Notes: a model not told the origin generated them from the letters alone. Positions 55,322 to 64,000 are shown, numbered from the stretch's first letter. The stretch: 64,000 nt of DNA from Planctomycetota bacterium (GCA_016872605.1 VGZI01000004.1:1-64000), one strand, 5' to 3'. A program made the numbers and translations.

Positions 55322-56437
55322 ATGAATCGGGTTCTGTTCGGGCTTTTCACATTTCTGGTCGTCCTCAACGTCGCGTCGCAGGCGGATGAAGTCTACATTC
55401 GTGGCCGCGACAAGGTGGTCGCGGGAACGATCGTGTCGGAAGACGCCAAGTCGGTCGTGGTCAACGTCGTCGAGGACAAGAAGAAGAAGGGGACGCAGAC
55501 ATTCCCGGCTATCGACGTGATCGAAGTGATTTCGGACGCTCCGAGTGCGTTCGGCCTGACGCTTGCGAACGGGCCGTATAAGGCCGGCGTGGCTGCCGAG
55601 AAAGAAGCCGACACCGAGGATCAGGCGATGCGGCGGAAGTATCTGACGCTGGCGATTGGCAAGTACGACGAGACGCTCAAAGGCATGAAAGGCAAGGATA
55701 CCGCGAAACTGGCAGTACGCAATCTCGAGTACAAGATCGCCATGCTGTATGTCAAACGCGTCACGGACGAAGTCTCGAGCGACCTGGCCGTCAAGAAACT
55801 TCAAGAGTTCGTCAAGGCGCATCGCAATAGTTGGCAAGTGCATCAAGCGATGCCGCTCATCGCCAAATTGCAGATGGACAACAAGGACTTCGATCAGGCT
55901 GCCAAGACGTTTGAGATGATGGCGGAGATGGAAGTCCTGGCGCCTGCGGTGCGCCAAGAAGCCGAGTTGCGCGTGGTCGAGGTCAATGTGCGCGCGGGCA
56001 ACTTCAAGGAAGCCAATTCCAAGCTTGACGCACTGCAGGCCAAGACGCCGAAGAACTCGCCGTTCGCGTCACGGCTCAAACTCGAGCGAGCCGAAGTGTT
56101 GATCGGATTCAAGAAGGAAGCCGAAGCGATCCCGGTATTACTCGAGATCATCAGGGATCCCGGCGATCGGAACGTGAAGGCCCGAGCGCACAATGCCCTG
56201 GGAGACCACTATTTCAAGGCGCAGAAATTCAGTGAGGCGATGTGGGAATACCTCTGGGTCGACGCCGTTTACAATCAGGACAAATCGCAACATGCCCGGG
56301 CGCTTTATCAACTCTGGAAGACTTTCGACCAACTCAATGACGGCGACCGGGCGCAACAGTGCCGGGAGTCGCTCATCAGCGATCGCCAGTTCGCGGGAAC
56401 AGAACATCAGATCAAAGCAGTGAAAGAAGTGAAGTAG
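55322..56437 (+). CDS. Secreted repeat protein after exbBD
   Basis: 371 aa with a signal peptide (MNRVLFGLFTFLVVLNVASQ). The N-terminal region (VYIRGRDKVVAGTIVSED) is a beta-rich module. The rest is helical, with TPR-like repeats (LVIAKLQMDNKDFDQAAKTF-type, ARAHNALGDHYFKAQKFSEA). Its place 51 bases after exbD suggests a periplasmic partner of the ExbB/ExbD motor or its cargo; this is inferred from position. The gene ends at a hairpin shared with the convergent lectin gene. Confidence 0.82.
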   Translation: MNRVLFGLFTFLVVLNVASQADEVYIRGRDKVVAGTIVSEDAKSVVVNVVEDKKKKGTQTFPAIDVIEVISDAPSAFGLTLANGPYKAGVAAEKEADTEDQAMRRKYLTLAIGKYDETLKGMKGKDTAKLAVRNLEYKIAMLYVKRVTDEVSSDLAVKKLQEFVKAHRNSWQVHQAMPLIAKLQMDNKDFDQAAKTFEMMAEMEVLAPAVRQEAELRVVEVNVRAGNFKEANSKLDALQAKTPKNSPFASRLKLERAEVLIGFKKEAEAIPVLLEIIRDPGDRNVKARAHNALGDHYFKAQKFSEAMWEYLWVDAVYNQDKSQHARALYQLWKTFDQLNDGDRAQQCRESLISDRQFAGTEHQIKAVKEVK

Positions 56438-56442
56438 ACTTT

Positions 56443-56499
56443 CCGCTTGTGGCTTCGCGCTCGCAGGCCAACGACCGGCGAGCGCGAAGCCGTAAGCGG
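56443..56499. terminator. Hairpin between convergent genes
   Basis: CCGCTTGTGGCTTCGCGCTC pairs with GAGCGCGAAGCC..AAGCGG, 5 bases after the repeat-protein stop and 9 bases before the lectin-type stop. Likely bidirectional terminator. Confidence 0.75.
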
Positions 56500-56507
56500 G
56501 TGGATCG

Positions 56508-57503
56508 TCATTTCTGCGCCGAGCCGACGGCAGCGACATCCGTGTGGATGCGTACGCGATAGCTACCTGTGGACGCATTGTTCCATGGGCTCGGGACGAT
56601 CAGAACATACAGCCGGCCTTCCTCGGCGATGGGGCCTTCGAAGCGGTCGCCAATGAAGAACGCTTTGCCGTTCTCGCCGACACGGCCAATGAGGGCTCCG
56701 GCCATGAATTGGCCTCCCTTGCCGGCGGTGTTGTATCCCTTCGGCTGGGCCAGATACTGTCCGGGACCTTGCGGCCAGAGATCGACCTGGCCCTCGGCGG
56801 TGACGATCATGCGTTGGCCGGCATCGACGATGACGCCGGTGTCGCACCACTGATCGAGCGTGCTTCCGTTTTTGGCGGCGTCGACGGTCAGCTCCGATTT
56901 GCCGCCGTGTTGGCGCACGTACATGTTGCGCAGTTCGCTGAGTTTCAGGGACACTTCGCCGAAATGAGGCGAGTGGGCCTTCAGCGACGGCGACATGATT
57001 TTGCCGATGACCGTGAATTCGGTCGTGTGGATCACGTCCTCCTCGCGCAGCTTGAGCAGTTCCGGCGACGTCCGTTCGGAGATCTGCTTGATCAAGCCGG
57101 CGGCGCGGTAGGACACCTCTTGATCGCTTGAGCGTGAGGCACGCTGAAGAAGCGGGAACGCGAAGTGCCCGACCTGGATCAGGTCCTTCGAGGCTACGTC
57201 GCGTTCTTTGTAGACGTCGCTGGCGAGCCGCTTGATCGACTGGGTGATCTGCTGGCTCATTTCCGGGGTGACGTGCAAGCCGAATTCCACGCGGCGGATT
57301 TCATGGACCGGGATGGCGAGCTTGCCGTACCTGGTTTTTACGTCGAGGGTATCTTGCAAGAGCGTCATGCGCACGATGCTGCCGTCGGAGAAGCGAACCT
57401 CGGCGATGCTGGGACGTGACGGCGACGTTGATTCTTGGGCCAGGCTTCGAGGTGAAACGGCCGAAAGCAGGACCAGAGCCAAAGCCAGGGATATCCTACC
57501 CAT
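56508..57503 (-). CDS. Secreted protein with PA-IL-like lectin domain
   Basis: 331 aa. A signal peptide (MGRISLALALVLLSAVSPRS) is followed by an unclassified domain with a VRFSDGSIVRMTLLQDTLDV strand and helical repeats to about residue 200. The last 100 residues (TGVIVDAGQRMIVTAEGQVD, AGALIGRVGENGKAFFIGD, GRLYVLIVPSPW) match the PA-IL/LecA-type lectin fold, which binds galactosides through calcium. The residues that hold the calcium cannot be confirmed by eye. It probably binds envelope sugars or external glycans. Confidence 0.82.
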   Translation of the reverse strand: MGRISLALALVLLSAVSPRSLAQESTSPSRPSIAEVRFSDGSIVRMTLLQDTLDVKTRYGKLAIPVHEIRRVEFGLHVTPEMSQQITQSIKRLASDVYKERDVASKDLIQVGHFAFPLLQRASRSSDQEVSYRAAGLIKQISERTSPELLKLREEDVIHTTEFTVIGKIMSPSLKAHSPHFGEVSLKLSELRNMYVRQHGGKSELTVDAAKNGSTLDQWCDTGVIVDAGQRMIVTAEGQVDLWPQGPGQYLAQPKGYNTAGKGGQFMAGALIGRVGENGKAFFIGDRFEGPIAEEGRLYVLIVPSPWNNASTGSYRVRIHTDVAAVGSAQK

Positions 57504-57715
57504 GCTGGCCTCCTTGAGATGGAAAGATAAGTGCGACCTTGAAAGCTAGCGAATCCTCCTGAGCTAGGCTGGGGCGGCGCTTTGGCAGCCCCAGGCAATC
57601 GCACCGTGCCTAATCTAGTATTCAACACGATTTGGCAAAAAAAAAATAGCTCAGTTGAATTTTTTTCTTGACGACTTGAGGTTAACTTAATAGCGCGGAT
57701 TGTGAAAAAAGCCAC

Positions 57716-57797
57716 GAAGCCCAGGGGTGAGCGCAACGAACTCCTGGGATGCCACCGTCCTATCCTAGAGGTTCGGAGTACCTCACCCCTGGGCTTC
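57716..57797. repeat. CCCAGGGGTGAG-type inverted repeat
   Basis: GAAGCCCAGGGGTGAG pairs with CTCACCCCTGGGCTTC across about 50 bases, ending just before the SUMF1 gene's stop. Best-conserved copy of this family. Confidence 0.85.
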
Positions 57798-57798
57798 C

Positions 57799-58641
57799 TT
57801 ACTTTGGTGTGAAGGCGACGCGGAAGCCGTAGTACTCGGTGCGTTCGTCGGGATCGGCGAAGTTGCGATTGGCGGATCGGCAGAAAACAGGATGGCTTCC
57901 CCACGAGCCGCCGCGCAGGATGCGGTTCTTACCTGCCTTGGGACCTTGCGGATCGACGGTGGCCTGGCCCGGCAGTCCGCCGTGCCAATCGTGGCACCAC
58001 TGCCAGACGTTTCCGTGCATGTCGTGGAGGCCCCAGGTGTTTGCGAGAAAGCTGCCGACCGGTGTCGTCTTCTCGCGGTAGACTCCCTTCTTGCCGGGAC
58101 CATAGACGAAACCGCCGTTGTAGTTCGCCAGCTCCGTGGAAAGCGTGCTGCCGAAGTGGAACGGCGTCGTCGTGCCGGCGCGAGCGGCGTATTCCCATTC
58201 CGCTTCGGTCGGCAAGCGGTACTCGCTATTGTCCTTTTCGCGCAGCTTTTTGCAGAACGCCTGGCAGTCGTGCCACGACACGCTCTCAACGGGCAGTTTG
58301 TCGCCCTTGAAATGACTCGGGTTGGTCCCCATCACCGTCTGCCATTGTGCTTGCGTAACGGGATGAACGCTGAGGTAGAAACCCTTCGTGAACGTGACCT
58401 GGTGGTGAATCTCGTCGTCGCCACGGCCTTTTTCCTTGCCCGTGCTTCCCATCTGGAATGAGCCGGCGGAAATCCAGACGAACTTCATGCCTGCGCTGTT
58501 GGTGACGTACTTGGCGGGCTTCTTCGTCGCGAGGGTCGGCGACGTCAGCAACATAGCAACCAGAACGAGAAAGCAAGCAGTGATGTTCACGAACCTTCCC
58601 TCGTCAATCGCGTCTATCCCAATTGAGGATAGTCTATTCAT
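57799..58641 (-). CDS. SUMF1/FGE-fold secreted protein
   Basis: 280 aa starting at 58641 with a hydrophobic signal (NITACFLVLVAMLLTSPTLA). The formylglycine-generating-enzyme fold is clear: FVWISAGSFQMGS, EVTxxQW-like HPVTQAQWQTVMG, PVESVSWHDCQAFC, YRLPTEAEWEYAARAG, GNVWQWCHDWHGG and RGGSWGSHPVFCRSANR. The copper-binding Cys pair of true FGE is not intact: RGGSWGSHPVFC has only the second Cys. So it is not a clear sulfatase maturase despite the sulfatase at the left of the window. Such exported SUMF1 proteins in planctomycetes often have unknown roles. Confidence 0.88.
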   Translation of the reverse strand: MNRLSSIGIDAIDEGRFVNITACFLVLVAMLLTSPTLATKKPAKYVTNSAGMKFVWISAGSFQMGSTGKEKGRGDDEIHHQVTFTKGFYLSVHPVTQAQWQTVMGTNPSHFKGDKLPVESVSWHDCQAFCKKLREKDNSEYRLPTEAEWEYAARAGTTTPFHFGSTLSTELANYNGGFVYGPGKKGVYREKTTPVGSFLANTWGLHDMHGNVWQWCHDWHGGLPGQATVDPQGPKAGKNRILRGGSWGSHPVFCRSANRNFADPDERTEYYGFRVAFTPK

Positions 58642-58766
58642 GAAAGAGCCGCGCACGACGCAAGCGGCTCGGCCGCTTACTTCGTGCGCGGCTCCTTGAC
58701 GCATTAACGATGCAAGAAGCGCCGGTTGCCCTTGTGCGCTTTTTGCGTTTTGTTGCGGCTACATCG

Positions 58767-59096
58767 TCATCGATTGGGGACAACTTCGACCGATTTCACA
58801 CGCGTCCACGGGATCGAGTAGGGAGCGTTGCGGAAACGAATGGTGATGAACCTGTCGTCCTGTGACAGCACGAGGCTGCGCACGTAGATTTCACCGTCAT
58901 AGGTCGTGAGGTTGATCAGCCTGCCGACGTACGTGCCGCCTTTCAGATCGCTATCGATGGTTGCGGCATGGCTTGGGGCGAGCACGCTTGTCTGTGAGGC
59001 CGCGGCGGCATCGCCGCTGTGTGCTTGTTGGTTGGCGAAGAACATTCCGACACATGCCAACGCCATCAAAAACGACTTTCCGAATAGACTTCCCAT
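58767..59096 (-). CDS. Small secreted protein
   Basis: 109 aa from 59096 (MGSLFGKSFLMALACVGMFF), a signal peptide followed by about 80 residues. The mature part (YVGRLINLTTYDGEIYVRSL, DRFITIRFRNAPYSIPWTRV) is beta-rich. It may be a small periplasmic domain. An upstream ATG at 59117 adds seven residues. It sits next to the SUMF1 gene on the same strand. No family recognised. Confidence 0.6.
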   Translation of the reverse strand: MGSLFGKSFLMALACVGMFFANQQAHSGDAAAASQTSVLAPSHAATIDSDLKGGTYVGRLINLTTYDGEIYVRSLVLSQDDRFITIRFRNAPYSIPWTRVKSVEVVPNR

Positions 59097-59379
59097 GACA
59101 CAAAATTCTTTGCCCATTTCGAGCTTTCGTGGATTGGAACCAAGACCGCCGGCGGCGAATGGCGAGCGTGAGCCGAGGCATCAAGAACGTCCCGTGGTCA
59201 TTTCGATGACCTACCCGGCGAATCGATCCCCGGTGCCGGCGTCGCCGGACATGCGGAAAGGACTTTTTTCGCCCGAAGTTGGCGGTGGGGGAATCTGCAA
59301 CACTTTTATTCTTGACGAGCCTGTAGGGGGAAACGCAAAATAGAGGTGTTCGCAATGGGGTAATTACAGGGAGCGGCGT

Positions 59380-60399
59380 ATGCGTAGTTCGTCTTGCCGG
59401 CGTGGGTTCACGCTAATCGAGTTGCTCGTCGTCATCGCCATCATCGCCATTTTGATCGGCCTACTATTGCCGGCCGTGCAGAAGGTGCGTGAGGCGGCGG
59501 CGCGATCGCAGTGCCGAAACAACATGAAGCAGATCGCGCTGGCGGTCCTCAACTACGAGAACACCAAGAAGACGTTGCCGCCGGCCGGGCGCGGCTACGG
59601 TTGGTGTCGCGTGCTTCCGGGCTATCCAGCCGATGCCAAGATCACAAATCAGAACGGCATGGTCTATCTGCTGCCGTACCTCGAGCAGGCGCCGCTTTAC
59701 AGCAAGTTTGTGATCGACCAGGCGTTCGCCAATACGGTTTCCAACACCTGGAGCAGCACCTATTGGCCCGTCGGTCAGAATCCCCAGGACAAGGGCGGCG
59801 TGCTGGCAGGCAACGCCGTTACGAACGGCAACGCGGCGCTCGCTTCGACGCAGCTCCCCGTCTTCCGCTGCCCCTCCGATGGCGGCGACCCCGTTATGCC
59901 CGCGGGCACCGCCTACGGCCCCGGCGCCGCCTTCACCGGCGTCAAAACCAACTACGACTTCATCGTCCGCGAATGGGAATACGCTTATTGCAATAGCTGG
60001 AACACCGACGGCGCGCGCCGCTACATGTTCGGCCAAAACAGCGATTGCCGAATCGCGCAGGTCAGCGACGGCATGAGCAACACCTTCATGCTCGGCGAAA
60101 CCCTCTACAGCGTATACAACGGGACATGCCCCACCTGGAGCTACCGCGCCTGGGTCATGATCGGCATCGACCCGGCCGGGTGGAACGTGTCGATCAATGA
60201 CTGGAGCTGGGGCGGGTACATCCCCAATCCCATTGTCGGTCGGCTTGGCAGCTGGTCATTCCCTGGAAGCATGCATACCAACGGCTGCCAGTTTGCCATG
60301 GGCGACGGTTCGGTGCGCTTCGTAAGTCAATCGACCTCTTACAACATTCTCATGCAGATGTCGACGATCTCCGGCGGCGAAACGGTCAACACGGACTAA
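59380..60399 (+). CDS. DUF1559 protein with prepilin-type N-terminus
   Basis: 339 aa. [19 protein letters not shown] (residues 7-26) is a type IV prepilin signal cleaved before Phe and methylated there. [20 protein letters not shown] follows, typical of this planctomycete family. The DUF1559 body has [45 protein letters not shown] and a closing [16 protein letters not shown] lies about 9 bases before the ATG. It is a pseudopilin-like protein, possibly exported by a type II secretion system, whose family is greatly expanded in planctomycetes. A lipoprotein gene follows. Confidence 0.92.
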   Translation: MRSSSCRRGFTLIELLVVIAIIAILIGLLLPAVQKVREAAARSQCRNNMKQIALAVLNYENTKKTLPPAGRGYGWCRVLPGYPADAKITNQNGMVYLLPYLEQAPLYSKFVIDQAFANTVSNTWSSTYWPVGQNPQDKGGVLAGNAVTNGNAALASTQLPVFRCPSDGGDPVMPAGTAYGPGAAFTGVKTNYDFIVREWEYAYCNSWNTDGARRYMFGQNSDCRIAQVSDGMSNTFMLGETLYSVYNGTCPTWSYRAWVMIGIDPAGWNVSINDWSWGGYIPNPIVGRLGSWSFPGSMHTNGCQFAMGDGSVRFVSQSTSYNILMQMSTISGGETVNTD

Positions 60400-60489
60400 T
60401 CACTCACGCCGAAAGTGTTCAGCGTTCGCCGGTCGCGGCGTGGGCCGTCACTGGCATCGGCGAAGGCATCATGGCGAAGGGATCAAGGA

Positions 60490-60927
60490 ATGCCTCGGAT
60501 CATCGTCGGCGCCGGCATGTTGCTGGTTCTCCTTGGTTGCGACAGCGGTCCGCCTTTGCACACCGTTTCCGGCACCGTCATCCTCAAGGGCAAAGCTATC
60601 GAAGGCGCCGTCGTGCGCTTCATGCCGGAGGGAGCCACCGAGGGCTTCGGCGGCCAGGGAGTCACGGATGCCACTGGCAAGTATGAGGTCATTGCCGGTA
60701 ACATGAATCAGCGCAAGGGTCTTCCCGCCGGCAAGTACAAGGTCGTCATCACGTGCCTACGGCGTCCGGATGGCTCGGCGCCCGATCCGAATGTTCCGCC
60801 GATCGAATCGGACGCGAAAGAGCATATCCCCGAGCCTTACTCGAATCGCCGCGACACACCGTTGACCGCAACGATTGGGTCCGAGCCCGCAACCGTCGAT
60901 TTCACATTGCCGTTGAAAATGAAGTGA
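60490..60927 (+). CDS. Lipoprotein with carboxypeptidase-regulatory-like domain
   Basis: 145 aa. The lipoprotein signal ends LVLLGCDSG (Cys about residue 17). The rest is a beta-sandwich (VSGTVILKGKAIEGAVVRFM, GVTDATGKYEVIAG, LPAGKYKVVITCLRRP) of the carboxypeptidase-regulatory-like type seen after DUF1559 genes in many planctomycetes. It lies 91 bases after the DUF1559 gene, in keeping with that usual pair. Possibly a surface assembly partner. Confidence 0.85.
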   Translation: MPRIIVGAGMLLVLLGCDSGPPLHTVSGTVILKGKAIEGAVVRFMPEGATEGFGGQGVTDATGKYEVIAGNMNQRKGLPAGKYKVVITCLRRPDGSAPDPNVPPIESDAKEHIPEPYSNRRDTPLTATIGSEPATVDFTLPLKMK

Positions 60928-60964
60928 TGACGCGCTTGCTGGTTCGCGCTCGCCAAAGGCGATC

Positions 60965-61015
60965 GGCTTCAAAACCCCTCTCCCTACCGGGAGAGGGGAA
61001 GGGGTGAGGGTGGAT
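60965..61015. repeat. CCCTCTCCC/GGGAGAGGGG palindrome
   Basis: AACCCCTCTCCCTACCGGG plus AGAGGGGAAGGGGTGAGGG. Intergenic copy of the family that has inserted into genes elsewhere in the window. Confidence 0.8.
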
Positions 61016-61037
61016 TTATGTAGCGTTCTACGGGCTC

Positions 61038-61072
61038 TACCCCCAACCCCTCTCCCGGAGGGAGAGGGGAGT
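61038..61072. repeat. CCCTCTCCC/GGGAGAGGGG palindrome
   Basis: CCCCCAACCCCTCTCCC and GGAGGGAGAGGGGAG, in the leader of the dehydratase gene, close to the copy at 60.97 kb. Confidence 0.85.
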
Positions 61073-61105
61073 ATTCAAACAGCTTCTAGACGATGGAACG
61101 AATCG

Positions 61106-62083
61106 ATGAAACTCTCCCTCGACGATATTTGCCGCGCTCAGCATCGTCTGCGTGGCTTGGTGCATCGCACCCCGCTGGCTCATTCGGCAACTCTTTCGGC
61201 GCATCTCGGCGCTCCGACCTACCTGAAGCTCGAATGCCTGCAGAAGACCGGATCCTTCAAGCCACGCGGCGCCTTCAACCGCATGCTCGCGATGACGGCG
61301 GAGGAACGGCAGCGCGGCGTCGTTGCCGTAAGCGGAGGCAATCACGCGCAGGGCGTCGCCTATGCGGCCAGGCAGCTCGGCATCGCCGCGACCATCTGCA
61401 TGCCGGCCAGCACGCCGCGCAACTACATTGATGCCACGCGAGGGTACGGCGCCGAGATCGTTTTGTGCCCCGATATCAAAGGCGCTTTCGCCGAGGTTGC
61501 GCGACGTCAGGAAATGGGCCGAGTGCTCGTGCATCCCTTCGATGATCCACTTGTCGCCGCCGGGCAAGGAACCGTTGGACTGGAGATCCTCGAAGACGTA
61601 CCCGATGCGACGCGAGTCTACGTGAGCATCGGAGGAGGCGGATTCATCGGAGGCATCGCAACCGCGATTCGCACGATCAAGCCGGAGACGAAGCTCATCG
61701 GGGTGGAGACCCGCGGCGCCGACGCGATGGCCAAGGCCCTGGCCGCAGGCGAGCCGGTGGAGTTGCCCGCCATTACCTCCATCGCCCGCACGCTCGGCGC
61801 CCCGAAGGTCTCGGACTTCACGTATCGCCTTGTGCGAGAACTGGTCGAAGAAGTCCTTGTCGTGGAGGACGCGGAAGCCGTTCAGGCCCTGTTCTTCCTG
61901 CTGGAGCGAACGAAGCTGTTGACCGAGCCCGCCTCCGCCTGCTGCCTCGCGGCCGCGCAGAAGCAAAAGTCGACATTTACCGCCAACGATCGCATCGTGA
62001 TCGTCTTGTGCGGCGGCAACGTGTCGGCCGAGGATCTCACGCAGTTCCACGCCCGGTTCATGGCGCGTGCCACGTCGGGCTGA
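61106..62083 (+). CDS. PLP-dependent threonine/serine dehydratase-like enzyme
   Basis: 325 aa fold-type II PLP enzyme. TGSFKPRGAFNRM holds the Schiff-base Lys, SGGNHAQGVAYAAR the substrate loop, and SIGGGGFIGGIATA the phosphate loop. The length and the lack of a C-terminal ACT domain fit catabolic threonine dehydratase, serine racemase or threo-3-hydroxyaspartate ammonia-lyase. It would deaminate an amino acid to an oxo acid and ammonia. The start at 61106 (MKLSLDDICRAQHRL) fits; earlier ATGs run through repeats. It stands between repeats and a secreted amidohydrolase. Confidence 0.92.
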   Translation: MKLSLDDICRAQHRLRGLVHRTPLAHSATLSAHLGAPTYLKLECLQKTGSFKPRGAFNRMLAMTAEERQRGVVAVSGGNHAQGVAYAARQLGIAATICMPASTPRNYIDATRGYGAEIVLCPDIKGAFAEVARRQEMGRVLVHPFDDPLVAAGQGTVGLEILEDVPDATRVYVSIGGGGFIGGIATAIRTIKPETKLIGVETRGADAMAKALAAGEPVELPAITSIARTLGAPKVSDFTYRLVRELVEEVLVVEDAEAVQALFFLLERTKLLTEPASACCLAAAQKQKSTFTANDRIVIVLCGGNVSAEDLTQFHARFMARATSG

Positions 62084-62116
62084 CGCCTCGACGCTCGCCT
62101 CCTTGGAGAGAACATC

Positions 62117-63034
62117 GTGTCTACGTTTTTTCTCGTAATTGCCTCGCTGTTGACCGTGGCGGCGTTCGCGGCCAACGCCCAGGAGTCAAAAGGCTACATC
62201 GACGCCCATGTTCACGTATGGTCTTCCGATACCCAGCGCTATCCGCTCGCGCCCGGCTTCGCCAAGGATTCGATGAAACCTGCGTCGTTCACGCCGGAGG
62301 AACTCTTCAAGCACTGCAAACCCGCCGGCGTGCGGCGCATCGCACTTATTCAGATCAGTTTCTACGGCTTCGACAATTCCTACATGCTCGACATGATTGC
62401 GAAACACCCGGACGTGTTCGTCGGCACCGCGGTTATCGATCCGCATGGCAAAGACGCAGCGCACGTGATGAGCGATCTAGCCAAGAAAGGGATACGGGCC
62501 TTTCGCATCCATCCGAAACTGAGCGGCGAGCCGCCTGCACGATGGCTTCGGCCTGACGGGTTCAAGAAGATGTTTGCCGCCGGCGCCGCGAACAACCAGG
62601 CAATGGCATGCCTGATCGATCCAGACGGCTTGCCGGAGGTCGATCGGATGTGCACGGAGTATCCCAATACGCCGGTGATCATCGATCACCTGGCTCGCAC
62701 CGGCGCGGACGGCGTGATTCGCGACGCCGACGTCGATCGCCTGTGCGCGTTGGCGAAGCACAAGAAGGTCATGGTGAAGGTCGGCGCGTTCTATGCCCTG
62801 GGCAAAAAGAAAACGCCCTACGACGACCTGGCCCCACTTATCAAACGCGTGGTCACCGCCTTCGGCGCGGACCGCTGCATGTGGGAAAGCGATTGTCCCT
62901 TTCAAGTTCAAGGCGACAATACTTATCAAGCAAGCGTTGACTTGATTCTACGTCGGCTCGACTTTCTCAGTGACGCGGACAAGCAAAATCTGATGCGAAT
63001 GACCGCTGAGAAGTTCTTTTTCGAGAAGCGTTAA
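62117..63034 (+). CDS. Secreted amidohydrolase (amidohydrolase_2 family)
   Basis: 305 aa starting at GTG (62117), with GGAGAG about 10 bases upstream. A signal peptide (MSTFFLVIASLLTVAAFAAN) precedes a TIM-barrel metal hydrolase. YIDAHVHVW has the His-x-His metal pair; VIIDHLAR and WESDCPF hold the later His and Asp ligands. Related enzymes include lactonases, decarboxylases and 2-pyrone hydrolases. Its export and its place after a dehydratase gene suggest catabolism of an external substrate, but the compound is unknown. Confidence 0.87.
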   Translation: MSTFFLVIASLLTVAAFAANAQESKGYIDAHVHVWSSDTQRYPLAPGFAKDSMKPASFTPEELFKHCKPAGVRRIALIQISFYGFDNSYMLDMIAKHPDVFVGTAVIDPHGKDAAHVMSDLAKKGIRAFRIHPKLSGEPPARWLRPDGFKKMFAAGAANNQAMACLIDPDGLPEVDRMCTEYPNTPVIIDHLARTGADGVIRDADVDRLCALAKHKKVMVKVGAFYALGKKKTPYDDLAPLIKRVVTAFGADRCMWESDCPFQVQGDNTYQASVDLILRRLDFLSDADKQNLMRMTAEKFFFEKR

Positions 63035-63043
63035 TGCGGATGT

Positions 63044-63163
63044 TCACCACAGAGGCATAGAGAACACAGAGAAAGTCATGGAAATAATGCCTTGAGTGAA
63101 CGGGCATAGTTTTTTTCCTATCAGCGTGTTCTCTGTGATCTCTGTGACTCTGTGGTTAGAAAA
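63044..63163. repeat. CCACAGAGGCATAGAGAACACAGAG inverted repeat
   Basis: CACAGAG-rich left arm pairs with CTCTGTG-rich right arm (GTGTTCTCTGTGATCTCTGT), about 60 bases apart. It lies between the convergent amidohydrolase and pyrophosphatase genes. Confidence 0.8.
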
Positions 63164-63174
63164 ATTGCTCCGGG

Positions 63175-63777
63175 CTACGGCAGGATCTGTCGCAGTATCG
63201 GGCGCAGGTGGAGCAGGGCTCGGCCGCGGTGGCTGAGTGCGTGCTTGACGCGAGCGCTGAGTTCGCCGAAGGTCTGATGGTATTCGGGGACGAGAAAGTA
63301 GGGATCGTAGCCGAAGCCTCCGGCGCCGCGCGGTTCGAGGATCATTCGCCCACCGCAACGGCCATCGACGATGGCGTGGACGCGCCCAGTTGCGTCGGCC
63401 AGCGCGGCGGTGCAGACGTAATAGGCGTCGCGTTTTTCTTCTGGAAGTGCAGTGAGTTCGGCGACGAGCTTTCGATTGTTGGCGGCATCGTCGCCTTGCG
63501 TGCCGGCGTAGCGCGCCGAATAGACGCCGGGCCGGCCGCCGAGGGCGGGAACCACGAGCCCGCTGTCCTCGCCAAGCACCCATTGCCCGATCGCTTTGGC
63601 CGTCTCGCTGGCCTTCTTGCGCGCGTTGGCTTCGAACGTGTCGCCATCTTCGACTACTTCGCCGGCTTGCGGATACATGGACAAATCGTGCAGCACAATT
63701 CCCAGGTCGCCGAGAATCTCTTCGATCTCTTTGCGTTTCTTGAGATTGCGCGTGCCGAGAACAAGTGTTGCGGGCAT
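63175..63777 (-). CDS. rdgB: XTP/dITP pyrophosphatase (RdgB/HAM1)
   Basis: 200 aa, full length. Removes non-canonical purine nucleotides (dITP, XTP) from the pool by hydrolysis to the monophosphate. Conserved blocks: LGTRNLKKRKEIEEIL, EDGDTFEANARKKA, GEDSGLVVPALGGRPGVYSA, and GFGYDPYFLVPEYHQTFGEL. All catalytic residues look intact. The start at 63777 (MPATLVLGTRN) is the family start; the open frame extends upstream without similarity. Nothing recognisable lies between it and the window edge. Confidence 0.95.
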   Translation of the reverse strand: MPATLVLGTRNLKKRKEIEEILGDLGIVLHDLSMYPQAGEVVEDGDTFEANARKKASETAKAIGQWVLGEDSGLVVPALGGRPGVYSARYAGTQGDDAANNRKLVAELTALPEEKRDAYYVCTAALADATGRVHAIVDGRCGGRMILEPRGAGGFGYDPYFLVPEYHQTFGELSARVKHALSHRGRALLHLRPILRQILP

Positions 63778-64000
63778 GTTGAAATTCCGATGGGGCGGCA
63801 AATGGTTGCACACGTTCACGTCGCGAAACCGCAAGCGAGCTACGCGCAACGGATTCCTGACCCTTGACTCCTGATTCCTGACTCCTGGTTCGAAAATCGA
63901 CGATTCCGCCTTGTTGAGCGTTGCCGATCATTTTAGAGTAAAGGTTGGGAATTGACGTGAGCCTGCATCGAGACGATCATGGGCGTCGGGCTATTGCTAA

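Overview
The window reads as chromosomal DNA of a high-GC planctomycete, probably close to the Gemmataceae. Lineage markers are two DUF1559 proteins (one with a prepilin-type N-terminus), a DUF1549/DUF1553 protein, a Tat-exported DUF1501 protein, a TIGR03000 domain, a membrane-anchored Ser/Thr kinase, a secreted sulfatase, an SUMF1-fold protein, and a C1-transfer (formylmethanofuran) gene set. I saw no rRNA, tRNA, CRISPR array, insertion sequence or prophage. Gene order is a mosaic of short operons and single genes.

Layout. 0-6.6 kb (minus): sulfatase, two unrecognised proteins (one frameshifted) and a PP2C phosphatase-sigma factor fusion interrupted by an in-frame TGA. 6.8-12.8 kb (plus): GH57 glycosidase, galT, nadD, a MarR regulator and a flavin-dependent halogenase-like enzyme. 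12.9-23.3 kb: Ser/Thr kinase, DUF1549/1553 protein, Uma2 protein, serpin, a decayed secreted-protein gene, a serpin remnant, a methyltransferase and a DUF1501 protein. 23.5-25.8 kb: rpsL, a zinc-ribbon gene and rpsG, then a TIGR03000-methyltransferase fusion. 25.9-30.9 kb (minus): formylmethanofuran dehydrogenase cluster in transcription order fwdD, a 51-aa ORF, fwdB, a small membrane ORF, fwdA/fhcA, fwdC/fhcC. 31-38 kb: SDR-type sugar nucleotide reductase, cupredoxin-like protein, zinc-ribbon DUF1559 protein, cinA and an ATP-cone protein. 38.3-47.6 kb: isobutyryl-CoA-mutase-like subunit, an AT-rich Fic gene, TPR lipoprotein, DUF58, enolase, rhodanese and a HAD phosphatase. 47.9-56.4 kb: acyltransferase/acyl-CoA ligase fusion, TrmJ-like methyltransferase, tandem hydrolase, DnaJ-type zinc protein, ExbB/ExbD and a secreted repeat protein. 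56.5-64 kb: PA-IL-like lectin protein, SUMF1 protein, DUF1559 prepilin-like protein, lipoprotein, PLP dehydratase, secreted amidohydrolase and XTP/dITP pyrophosphatase.

Main discovery. fwdB is split by an in-frame TGA at codon 116. This codon sits exactly where archaeal FwdB/FmdB carries the Cys or selenocysteine that binds molybdenum or tungsten (context S-L-[UGA]-H-G-P). The coding sequence resumes in frame with strong similarity, and a GC-rich hairpin with a G in a 4-nt loop begins within the distance expected of a bacterial SECIS. The same FwdB keeps four Cys for a 4Fe-4S cluster, and a FwdD-type molybdopterin-binding subunit is present. I infer a redox-active selenocysteine formylmethanofuran dehydrogenase in a planctomycete, unlike the hydrolytic Fhc complex of Methylobacterium. 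The caveat is that three other loci here carry in-frame stops without such context.

A second theme is dense palindromic repeats. A family built on GTTTAGCGCTCG/CGAGCGCTAAAC, including perfect 44-bp palindromes, lies between genes. Other palindromes have inserted in frame into GH57, halogenase, TrmJ-like and FwdC genes, and some repeats supply the stop codon of the upstream gene.
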